This document shows positions 1 to 8,880 of a DNA stretch of 48,039 nucleotides, piece by piece; the first letter of the stretch is position 1; each line of letters starts with the position of its first letter. The DNA lies in assembly GCA_903955385.1 (NCBI GenBank), contig CAJBNH010000039.1, positions 1 through 48,039 of the forward strand, read 5' to 3'. The notes under the pieces were generated by a model that did no database searches, was not told the origin of the DNA, and was given only the letters and a program-made list of their open reading frames with translations. The DNA is from an uncultured Myxococcales bacterium. GTDB lineage: Bacteria; Myxococcota_A; UBA9042. The translations under genes were made by a program, and so were the position numbers.

Positions 1-612
1 CAGGCGTCCGAGCTGGCGATGACCGGCCTGCTCGTCACGGCGATGCTGCTGCTGAACGACTGGCTGACGGCAAAGGTCGTGTTCCGCGGCCTGAACTGCC
101 AGAAGGAAGTCAACGAAAATCAGAACGTTGCTGTCGCCGTGGGTCGGGCGGCCGGCGCCGTCGCGACGGGTCTGGTGATCCGCGGTGCGCTGGGGCACGA
201 CTCGGCGCTGCTGGACCGCATCCTGTGGGCCTTCATCGGTCAGGCGGCGCTGGTCGTCGTCAGCCTGCTGTACCAGAAGCTGACACCGTACGACGATCTG
301 GCCGAACTGAAGGGCAAGAACCTGGCGGCCGGTCTGCCGATCGCCGGCATCCTGCTGGCCGTGGGCATCACGGTCGAGGCGGTGCTGCACGGCGAGGGCG
401 CGGGCTGGGCGGCGGATCTGCAGTCGATGGGCGTCGATATGCTCGCCATGGTGGCTTTGCTGTTCGCAATGCGGGTGGCCACCGACCGCGTGATGCTCGG
501 TGGGGCGCGGTTGAAGGACGAGATCGTGCGCGATCGCAACGTCGGCGTGGGCCTGATCGAGGCCACCTCGTTCGTGACGGGTGCGGTGATCCTCGCGTTC
601 TTCTTGAGTTGA
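1..612 (+). CDS. DUF350-like inner-membrane protein, 5' end missing
   Basis: The reading frame is open from the first base, so the true start lies upstream; the first internal ATG is at 19. The visible 203 residues are almost entirely hydrophobic, with about six membrane segments. Three internal units each begin with Asn followed by a Gly/Ala-rich helix (NVAVAVGRAAG, NLAAGLPIAGI, NVGVGLIEATS). This is the spacing expected of tandem DUF350 (YjfL-type) domains, whose biochemical role is unknown. A charged loop with KGKN precedes the middle unit. The next supported genes run on the opposite strand, so this gene ends its transcription unit here. Family assignment is by recognition of the repeat pattern only. 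Confidence 0.7.
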   Translation, partial: QASELAMTGLLVTAMLLLNDWLTAKVVFRGLNCQKEVNENQNVAVAVGRAAGAVATGLVIRGALGHDSALLDRILWAFIGQAALVVVSLLYQKLTPYDDLAELKGKNLAAGLPIAGILLAVGITVEAVLHGEGAGWAADLQSMGVDMLAMVALLFAMRVATDRVMLGGARLKDEIVRDRNVGVGLIEATSFVTGAVILAFFLS

Positions 613-671
613 GTGGGTCGGCGGGGATGCGTGGCGGGGCGGGTGGTCGGCCCGGCGGTCTCCGCTCGCTC

Positions 672-832
672 CTACACGTGCTGTCCCAGGATCGCCGCCT
701 TGAGCAACGCCGCAAGCGCCGGATCGCGCTCTGCAAGCCGGTCTCGGTCGTCGTCCCCGGCCCCCCCACGTGCCGATCGAGCTGCCGCTCGATCCGGCCG
801 ATGGAATCGACCAGCAACACCTCCGCGTCCAC
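672..832 (-). pseudogene. Frameshifted remnant of a small ORF in the nucleotidyltransferase operon
   Basis: From a GTG at 832 one minus-strand frame reads protein-like sequence (VDAEVLLVDSIGRIERQLDR). At a run of seven C (761-767) the sensible reading moves to the next frame, which continues GDDDRDRLAERDPALAALLK and stops at 672 after ILGQHV. Either frame alone becomes Arg/Pro-rich on the far side of the C run. The frame is also open upstream of 832, so the original start could be nearer 907. It lies just downstream of the nucleotidyltransferase on the same strand and may be the third gene of that operon. A sequencing or assembly error in the homopolymer would give the same picture. Function not recognised. 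Confidence 0.4.
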
Positions 833-906
833 CTGCCGCAGCCGTGGCGCGCGCTCGAACTGCCGGCCGCCGGACGCCCGCGGGGCGGTGTCCGAGGGCG
901 TCTCGG

Positions 907-1410
907 TCAGTCCTCGCCGTCCTGGTGCGCCGGCCGCCGCAAGATCGCCAGCAGGTGCGCAACGGCCAGCTTGTCCTTATCGCGCCCCGCAGCCGCTTTG
1001 ACCTCGATCAGCGTCGGCAGGTCGAGTACGCGCACGGCATGGCCGGCAATCTCGAACAGATCCGTGTGCGGCAGCAACTCCTCGTAGCCGCGACCGTCGT
1101 TCAAGGTGCCCAGCAGGTCCAGTGGCCCCAGGCGCGTGGCCAGCAACAGGGCGCCGTCGCCTTCGAGGTGCGACTCATCGACGTGCACCCGGCGACGGTC
1201 CAAGCGCGTGTAGGCTTGCAGGTCGTCGAGGACGCGCAGCAGGCGGGCGATGTTGTCTGGGGTCCGGTGGCGGATGATGTCCAGGTCCAGCGTGCCTTGC
1301 GGCGAGCCGTGCAGGGTCGCCGCTGCCCCACCGATGACGATGAAGTCGACGCCCGCCTCGGCCAGGAACGCGATCGCCGCGACGACGTCAGCGACTCTTG
1401 GGTGCTCCAT
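907..1410 (-). CDS. Nucleotidyltransferase-fold protein (AbiEii/MNT-like)
   Basis: 167 residues. The N-terminal part reads VDFIVIGGAAATLHGSPQGT and then LDLDIIRH, which matches the beta-strand, glycine turn and D-x-D metal site of minimal nucleotidyltransferases used as toxins or partners in AbiE/MNT-type modules. A C-terminal helix (LPTLIEVKAAAGRDKDKLAV) is the typical end of this family, where Lys and Asp follow the catalytic sheet. It overlaps the small upstream gene by 23 bases, so the two are translationally coupled. By family knowledge these pairs often act as toxin-antitoxin or defence modules. The exact role here is inference, because the partner is not a recognised HEPN or AbiEi protein. 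Confidence 0.7.
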   Translation of the reverse strand: MEHPRVADVVAAIAFLAEAGVDFIVIGGAAATLHGSPQGTLDLDIIRHRTPDNIARLLRVLDDLQAYTRLDRRRVHVDESHLEGDGALLLATRLGPLDLLGTLNDGRGYEELLPHTDLFEIAGHAVRVLDLPTLIEVKAAAGRDKDKLAVAHLLAILRRPAHQDGED

Positions 1411-1600
1411 GCCCGATCTCCCACAGTCGGCCGAAGTTGCGCATGGACTCCAGGCGCTCCTGTGCGCTCAGCTCGCTCGCCCAGTCCAGCAGCGACACAT
1501 CGACCTCGAAGCTCATGCGCCAAAGCTCGGGATACTCGTCGCGGATGTGGTCCAGCACCTGTTGGCGGCGGAGGGCTTGCTGTTCGCGCGTCCCGACCAT
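1388..1600 (-). CDS. Small partner of the nucleotidyltransferase
   Basis: 70 residues, soluble and charged, beginning MVGTREQQALRRQQVLDHIR and containing FEVDVSLLDWASELSAQERL. The VDxSLLxWAxxLSxxERL pattern resembles short proteins encoded directly before nucleotidyltransferases in other deltaproteobacteria-like genomes. This is from memory, not a search. The stop codon lies inside the start of the downstream gene (23-base overlap), which implies a two-gene unit. The ATG at 1600 has only a weak GGGG-type ribosome site. It could be an antitoxin-like regulator or a structural partner; no DNA-binding motif is visible. Confidence 0.6.
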   Translation of the reverse strand: MVGTREQQALRRQQVLDHIRDEYPELWRMSFEVDVSLLDWASELSAQERLESMRNFGRLWEIGHGAPKSR

Positions 1601-1682
1601 CGGCGACCCCGAGGCCGGTAGCGTGCCCGGCGGCAGGAGGGTATGCGGCGGTCGGTGGATGTCAATCGAGGAAGCGAGACGC

Positions 1683-1753
1683 GAGGGTCAGGTATTCACC
1701 GTTAACCGATTCGGGTGTCGCGGGAAATGGGAAAGGGTTAATACCTGACCCTC
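1683..1753. repeat. 71-bp palindromic element with 14-bp perfect terminal inverted repeats (MITE-like)
   Basis: The left end GAGGGTCAGGTATT (1683-1696) is the exact reverse complement of the right end (1740-1753). A second inner pair, TTAACC (1702-1707) and GGTTAA (1736-1741), extends the pairing. The element sits between the nucleotidyltransferase pair and a Cys-rich lipoprotein gene and encodes nothing. GGTCAGGT-type ends resemble motifs I recall near RAYT transposases in environmental genomes; that link is memory-based and unverified. A bidirectional terminator is the main alternative, although there is no U-run. Confidence 0.6.
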
Positions 1754-1851
1754 ACCACGCGACGCAGTGCTCGTCGTGACGGTGACTCGTGTTCGGCACC
1801 GGCGCGAGGTGTATCGGGGGTTGTGAGGGCGAGGCGCGCCAGCGCTGACCG

Positions 1852-2649
1852 CTACTCCAACAGGCAGTCCTTCTTCCCGGCCTTGTAGGTGCATCGGCCG
1901 TACTGCTTGCATTCGACGGACTGCTCGCAATCGGCGGCGCTGCTCGGATGGCACCCCCCCTCGTAGTGCACGCCCCGCTCCCCCGCGCCGCCAAACCCGA
2001 CCACGTAGTGACATTTTCCTTGAATCTTGCATAGATCCGACCCGGCGCAGTCCGCGTCCGTCTGGGGGACGCATGCGCCACACGCGATGTCCGTCTGGGG
2101 GCACTTGCCCAGAACGAACGAGCACCGACCGTGAGTCTTGCAGACGACCGCCGCCTGGCAGTCCGCCAGCGATCCCGGCCTGCAGGTGCCATTGACGAAT
2201 GCGCAATTCCCGAGCTTCAGGCAGACGCCGGAAGCCGCACAAGCCGCGCTGTCGGGTCCTACCACGCAGTGGCCGTCTTGAAGCATGCACTTGCCCATGC
2301 TCTTCGGTCCCAGGCAGTTGGTGGATTGCTCGCAGTCGGCGTCCGTGAGCCCGATGCACTGCTTTCCGTCGCCGGCGAATTGGCACAAGCCGCAGCATTC
2401 GCAGTAGCCGACGGCGCAGCGGGGGTCGCGGGCCCACCCATCGTCGCCAGGACCGGTGTCATCGGCGTCCTGCGCAGCAACCGCATCGGTGTCCGGAACG
2501 ACGGCATCCGCACTGCCCAAACCGATGCTGTAGGGCGGAGCGGAGGCGCATCCCCAAGCGAAGACAAGCAGCCCGCCAAATGCTAGCCCCAACGCTAGCC
2601 TGGCAAGGAGCCGCGTCGGGACGCCGCACGCAGATACCTTCAACTGCAT
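1852..2649 (-). CDS. Cys-rich repeat lipoprotein
   Basis: 265 residues. A long signal peptide (about 1-33) ends in a lipobox-like VFAWGC with Cys34, so an outer-membrane or surface lipoprotein is likely. An Asp-rich linker (about 48-70) follows. The remainder is about six Cys-rich units of roughly 26-36 residues with the pattern DxDC-x2-S-x2-C-x4-G-x-C-x(5-7)-C. The regular cysteine spacing suggests stacked disulfide-bonded modules in an extracytoplasmic protein. It is clearly related in layout to the protein at 12881-13669. Function unknown; adhesion or extracellular binding is a guess from the architecture. Confidence 0.75.
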   Translation of the reverse strand: MQLKVSACGVPTRLLARLALGLAFGGLLVFAWGCASAPPYSIGLGSADAVVPDTDAVAAQDADDTGPGDDGWARDPRCAVGYCECCGLCQFAGDGKQCIGLTDADCEQSTNCLGPKSMGKCMLQDGHCVVGPDSAACAASGVCLKLGNCAFVNGTCRPGSLADCQAAVVCKTHGRCSFVLGKCPQTDIACGACVPQTDADCAGSDLCKIQGKCHYVVGFGGAGERGVHYEGGCHPSSAADCEQSVECKQYGRCTYKAGKKDCLLE

Positions 2650-2980
2650 CGTCGAATCACCCCGTCCTGAAGTCGCCCCATGTTCGGACCTCCAGCACGT
2701 CGGCCAACTCAGCAGCCGTCGGTCAATGACGGGTAGATCCTATGGACACCGCCCGCCACCGCGACGGGCTGCCGCGAAATCCCACTCGGGGGCCTTGCCC
2801 CCGACCCCCTGCGGCCTACGCGGCCGGCGCCAAGGACCTGCCGGCCCTTGGATCCCGCGGGGGTTTCCTTCTGGCCGCCCCAGGGCTGACAAGGCGGCGG
2901 TGGCTGGGCCACGCTGTGCCGGACGCGCGGGCTAGGGGCCCGTTGTTGCGTCCAAACGGTTCATCACCAAGGAGACAGCC
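2650..2980. other. Non-coding left flank of the IS110 gene, with strong hairpins
   Basis: No protein-like frame in 331 bases. It should hold the promoter of the minus-strand lipoprotein near 2650-2750, though I could not fix one. The half nearest the transposase is structured: a 7-bp stem CGGGGGC/GCCCCCG (2787-2803), a CCAAGG/CCTTGG stem (2830-2851), and GGCC-containing palindromes between them. IS110-family elements encode their bridge RNA in a non-coding flank, so this is one of two candidate sites. The motif GACCCC-TGCGGCCTACGCGGCC (2803-2825) has a close relative on the other side of the element (4711-4731). Confidence 0.4.
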
Positions 2981-4720
2981 GTGACCCAGCCGACCACCGC
3001 CACGCAGTCTAACGCCGCCATCCCAAGCCTGTACATCGCTCTCGACCTGGGCCGCTCGTCCTGGCAGGTCAGCCTGACCGATGGCGGCCAGAAGACCCGC
3101 GACGTCGCCGTCGACCGCTCCGACATCCGCGCCGGAAAGGCCGCCCTGCTCACCGAGATCGCCAAGGCCCGAGCCGCGTTCAGGCTGCCACCCGAAGCGC
3201 CGCTGCACGCCGTCTACGAGGCTGGCCGCGACGGCTTCTGGCTGGCGCGTTGGCTGCAGAGCCAGGGCGTGCAGTGCCTGGTCATCGACCCCAGCAGCAT
3301 CCTGGTCGACCGTCGCGCCAAGCACCGCAAGACCGACGCCATCGACGCAAGGGCGCTCGTCGCCCTGCTGATTCGCCACCACCGCGGCGAGAAGGCGTTT
3401 CGCCTAGTCGCCGTGCCCGACGTCGAAGACCAGGACGCCCGTGAGTTGGGCCGCGGCCTCGAGCGCCTGCAGCGCACCCGCCGCAGGTGGGCCGTGACCG
3501 TGCAGTCCATGCTGTTCGCGCACGGCATCGACCGCGGCTACGACAAGCGACTGCGCCAAGACCTCAGCGAACTTCGCACCGGCGACGACCGACCGCTCGG
3601 CGCTTCGCTGCGACACCAAATCGAGCTGCTGTGCGAGCAGATCGGGCGACTCGACACCGACATCGCCGCCTGCGAGCTCGAGCGCGACCAGCGCATCGCC
3701 AAGCCCAAGGCCGAGCTCGACAAGCGCGCCAATCACTTGGCCAAGCTCAACGGCATCGGCCCCGTCTGCGCGTGGACCATGGCCGCCGAGCTGGGCTGGC
3801 GCACCTTCGACAATGCCAAGCAGGTCGGGGCCTTCCTCGGCCTGGCGCCCACACCCTGGGCCAGCGGCAGCGTCGACCGCGAGCAGGGCATCAGCAAGGC
3901 TGGGTCGGACCGGCTGCGCGCGCTGATGATCCAGATCGGGTGGAGTTGGCTCCGCTACCAGCCCGAGAGCGCCCTGACCAAGTGGTTCCAGGAGCGCTTC
4001 GGCGAGGCCGGCAAGCGCTCCAGGCGCGTGGGCATCGTCGCCGTGGCGCGCAAGCTCGCGGTGGCGCTGTGGCGGTACCACACCGACGGGGTCATTCCCG
4101 AGGGTGCTCTGCTCAAGGACAAACCGTTCCCCATCCCGCGTCGGCGCCCTTGCGCTGAAGCTGTCGGCTGACGCGCCGCAAATCCGTCACCGTTCTGTAT
4201 GTTCATCCAGGAGGTCGAGCGAATCGCCATTCGCCACAGAACGCAGCCCGAAGGCTGCTGTCCGGTCGGGTCCGGACGTCCGTGCGTCGACGGGGTCGCC
4301 AACGCGATCGTCAGTTGTAGATTGGACGTCCGGCCCGCCGGTCCCCTACGCGCAAGTCGCATGTCGGATTGTGGCGTCGTGCCTGCGGGCCGGCGCCGGA
4401 TGGAAGTTCGAGGAGCGCCCAAGGTGGTGCCCTCGCTCAAGGGACCGGGCCCGAACTCGACAGTAGATCAGGTGGTTGCGAGCGTGGTAAATCGACGCTT
4501 GACTTCAAGGAGGGTCATGGAAGTCGACGCAAGCGACCAAGCCAGAGCATCCGAACCCCCGCGAGCCCCCTGCCCGTCCGCCACGGACCCTCCGAAGCCG
4601 CCGACAGGGTGTACTCCAGCGTCTACGCCCGCTCCAACCGGCCGTCAAGGCGTGTCTTTCTTGGTATGGTGATAAAGGGCCCCCGCCCAGCGCGCCTCCT
4701 GGACGCCCCGGACCCCGTGG
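2700..4720 (+). mobile_element. IS110-family insertion sequence; ends not resolved
   Basis: One complete IS110-type transposase gene (2981-4171) with about 240-330 bases of non-coding DNA before it and about 550 after it. IS110 elements lack conventional terminal inverted repeats and make no reliable target duplication, so the given limits are only the outer bounds set by the neighbouring genes. The shared GACCCC..GGCCTACGCGGCC motifs at 2803-2825 and 4711-4731 lie in the same orientation on the two sides and could be part of the target or of a host repeat. Which flank carries the bridge RNA is undecided. Confidence 0.55.
2981..4171 (+). CDS. IS110-family transposase (DEDD recombinase)
   Basis: 396 residues from a GTG start with a strong AAGGAGA ribosome site at 2969-2975. 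The RuvC-like N-terminal domain shows the DEDD residues: Asp22 (LYIALDLGRS), Glu80 (AVYEAGRDGFW), and Asp119 and Asp122 (KTDAIDARAL). The C-terminal Transposase_20 domain starts near 250 with LNGIGPVCAWTMAAELG and includes GLAPTPWASGS (the usual catalytic Ser-Gly region) and ISKAGSDRLRALMIQ. Length and motif order match an intact, probably active enzyme. The family inserts by bridge-RNA-guided recombination. It resembles the subgroup with EAGRDGFWL and a long 3' non-coding end. Confidence 0.93.
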   Translation: MTQPTTATQSNAAIPSLYIALDLGRSSWQVSLTDGGQKTRDVAVDRSDIRAGKAALLTEIAKARAAFRLPPEAPLHAVYEAGRDGFWLARWLQSQGVQCLVIDPSSILVDRRAKHRKTDAIDARALVALLIRHHRGEKAFRLVAVPDVEDQDARELGRGLERLQRTRRRWAVTVQSMLFAHGIDRGYDKRLRQDLSELRTGDDRPLGASLRHQIELLCEQIGRLDTDIAACELERDQRIAKPKAELDKRANHLAKLNGIGPVCAWTMAAELGWRTFDNAKQVGAFLGLAPTPWASGSVDREQGISKAGSDRLRALMIQIGWSWLRYQPESALTKWFQERFGEAGKRSRRVGIVAVARKLAVALWRYHTDGVIPEGALLKDKPFPIPRRRPCAEAVG

Positions 4721-4721
4721 C
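4172..4721. other. Non-coding right flank of the IS110 gene
   Basis: 550 bases without a credible reading frame; the ORFs here have random Arg/Pro-rich composition. The first roughly 340 bases, up to the AAGGAGGGTCATGGAA stretch (about 4508-4523), read like the conserved 3' non-coding part of this IS110 subgroup. They contain short self-complementary segments such as GCCCGAAGGCTGC near 4246 and GTCCGGACGTCC near 4270. This is the second candidate location for a bridge RNA. Beyond about 4525 the sequence is C-rich with a GACCCC-GTGGCCTACGCGGCC copy (4711-4731), and I see nothing else in it. Confidence 0.4.
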
Positions 4722-4845
4722 CTACGCGGCCCACTCCCCGTCCGCCCGGTCCCAGCCGTCCCCATCGTCCTGGGGCGCCGGCTCGACCGGAAACAGGTCC
4801 TCGGGCGGTCCCCGGATCGCCACGATGTCCTCAGGCACCGACCGG

Positions 4846-4899
4846 CAAGCCCGATGCGCCCGAATACATGGAGGGATGCAGCAGCGGGCGCGGCAGTAC
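4846..4899. repeat. 54-bp insert, copy B, in the IS91-type relic
   Basis: Aligns without gaps to 4974-5027 at 128 bases distance, with about 48 of 54 bases identical. The shared core is GCGCCCGAATACATGGAGGG. On the minus strand it reads LPRPLLHPSMYSGASGL, sequence not expected in the transposase family and placed just after VQRFLTRGLV. Confidence 0.6.
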
Positions 4900-4973
4900 G
4901 AGACCGCGCGTGAGGAACCGCTGCACCTCCGCCTTGTCCTGAACCGCCGCAACGATCCGACGCCGACCACCGT

Positions 4974-5027
4974 CAAGCCCGCGGCGCCCGAATACATGGA
5001 GGGAAGCAGCCGCGGGCGCGACAGTAC
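4974..5027. repeat. 54-bp insert, copy A, in the IS91-type relic
   Basis: Second copy of the sequence at 4846-4899, same orientation. On the minus strand it reads LSRPRLLPSMYSGAAGL and replaces the expected CPxC part of the transposase between FDALV and GGRRRIVAAV. The 74 bases between the copies remain transposase-like, so this is two separate inserts of one short element, or a conversion event, and not a duplication of the gene segment. Confidence 0.6.
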
Positions 5028-5580
5028 CAGGGCGTCGAATTGGAACGCCCGGCGCAGACAAACTGCCCAGGTCATTCGCTGCGCTGTCGCCTCGGGCGTC
5101 TCCACCCGCGCCTCGCCCGATGTGCCCGACGTGCCCGCCGCACCCGCGTCCTTCTTGCGCCGCCGAGGAGCCTTCGCTCCCGCCGCAACCACCTGCGCCC
5201 GCAACGGAGACGCCGGGGCAAAACATCCGTGATATCGCAGTAGCGCGCGACGAGGCAGGGGAATTTGCGCGAGCAATCTGAGTACCAGGTCCCGCGGCGA
5301 CATCACGACGGCCCGCACACCACCGGCCCATTCGTTCTTCAACGTGATGCGGATCTTGCCGTCGGCCGTCTCCTCCACCCGATGCGCCGCCACCGCAGGC
5401 CTACAGACATACCGGCAAAGCTTCTCCAGCCCCGACCGGTTCAGTTCGCCCACCCGGGTATTGGCGTGCAGCGAGAACCCCAACGCCTGCGCGCAATTCC
5501 GCCCGTGAGGCTTGGGTTGCACCGGACCCTTGCCGACCGCCAGCCGCTTGCCGGGTGTCGATTGTCGGGAGCAGGTCCGG

Positions 5581-6051
5581 CTACTGGGGGGCCCGGCCAC
5601 TGAACTGGCTGGCTATGATTGCGCCGTCCGCCTGCGCGGACGTCTCCTGCACCGCCGATTCACAAAGGTCGTCGGTTGTGCCGGTTCGGTGGTGCTCTGC
5701 CTGTTGGACGACGTACGCGCGGACGTCTGCCACGGCATCGGGTGACACCGAGAAGGCGCCATAGCCTCCCTGCCATCGAAACGACTCTGGTCGACGCTGG
5801 TTCGCCGCACGCGCGGACACCCCCTTCAGGTCGCGGACGAGTTGGGCGACGGCGAGGGTCGTGGGGAGCGCGCAGAGAACGTGGACATGATCCTCAATGC
5901 CACCGACCACCGCCCACGGGCAGCCACGCTCGCGTGCGGTGTTTGCCAGCATGGGCCACAGCCAGTCACGTGTTGCCGCATCCAGGATCGGCGCCCGGTC
6001 CCAGGTAGACCAGACCAGGTGAACGAACATCTCCTGTCGCCTCTCGAACAT
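5581..6051 (-). CDS. RAYT / Y1 (HUH) transposase
   Basis: 156 residues from the ATG at 6051, chosen because GAGG sits 5-9 bases upstream; an in-frame start at 6105 would put poor sequence at the N-terminus. MFVHLVWSTWDRAPIL is the first strand. GGIEDHVHVLCALP holds the His-x-His metal site, and VRAYVVQQAEHH carries the catalytic tyrosine, with GGYGAFSVSPDAV before it. These are the hallmarks of REP-associated tyrosine transposases, single-strand nucleases that act on hairpins. The last 14 residues are encoded by the flanking repeat, and the stop lies just outside it. The catalytic residues look intact. Confidence 0.88.
   Translation of the reverse strand: MFERRQEMFVHLVWSTWDRAPILDAATRDWLWPMLANTARERGCPWAVVGGIEDHVHVLCALPTTLAVAQLVRDLKGVSARAANQRRPESFRWQGGYGAFSVSPDAVADVRAYVVQQAEHHRTGTTDDLCESAVQETSAQADGAIIASQFSGRAPQ
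5591..5642 (+). repeat. REP-like inverted repeat, left copy
   Basis: 52 bases with hairpin CGTCCGC-CTGC-GCGGACG (5625-5642). The outer 34 bases are unpaired and nearly identical to the right copy. The end of the transposase coding sequence runs through it. Confidence 0.75.
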
Positions 6052-6056
6052 GGTGA

Positions 6057-8837
<2,781 letters not shown>

Positions 8838-8880
8838 CGGCGCCCGTCGGCCCGGCCGAACTCCCTGCACAAACGAATGC

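Larger units (their letters stand above)
4831..5600 (-). pseudogene. Truncated, insertion-disrupted IS91-type transposase
   Basis: Only the C-terminal third of an IS91/IS801-like Y2 transposase is recognisable. The motifs are GFSLHANTRVGELNRSGLEK, LCRYVCRPAVA, IRITLKNEWAGG, RALLRYHGCFAPASPLRAQV and RAFQFDALV, followed in another frame by GGRRRIVAAVQDKAEVQRFL. The N-terminal catalytic region is missing: homology fades near 5570-5600, exactly where the RAYT unit begins (5591), so that insertion probably truncated the gene. Two copies of a 54-bp sequence interrupt the end of the gene, one of them where the CPxCGG zinc motif should be, and the frame changes between them. Not functional. Confidence 0.7.

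Noticed and set aside
225-1001. Plus-strand 258-residue frame overlapping the DUF350 gene
   Set aside because: Out-of-frame Arg/Gly-rich shadow; the membrane protein and the minus-strand nucleotidyltransferase explain the region.
4369-5243. Plus-strand open frames over the IS91-type relic
   Set aside because: They are shadows of the minus-strand transposase remnant, with random composition.
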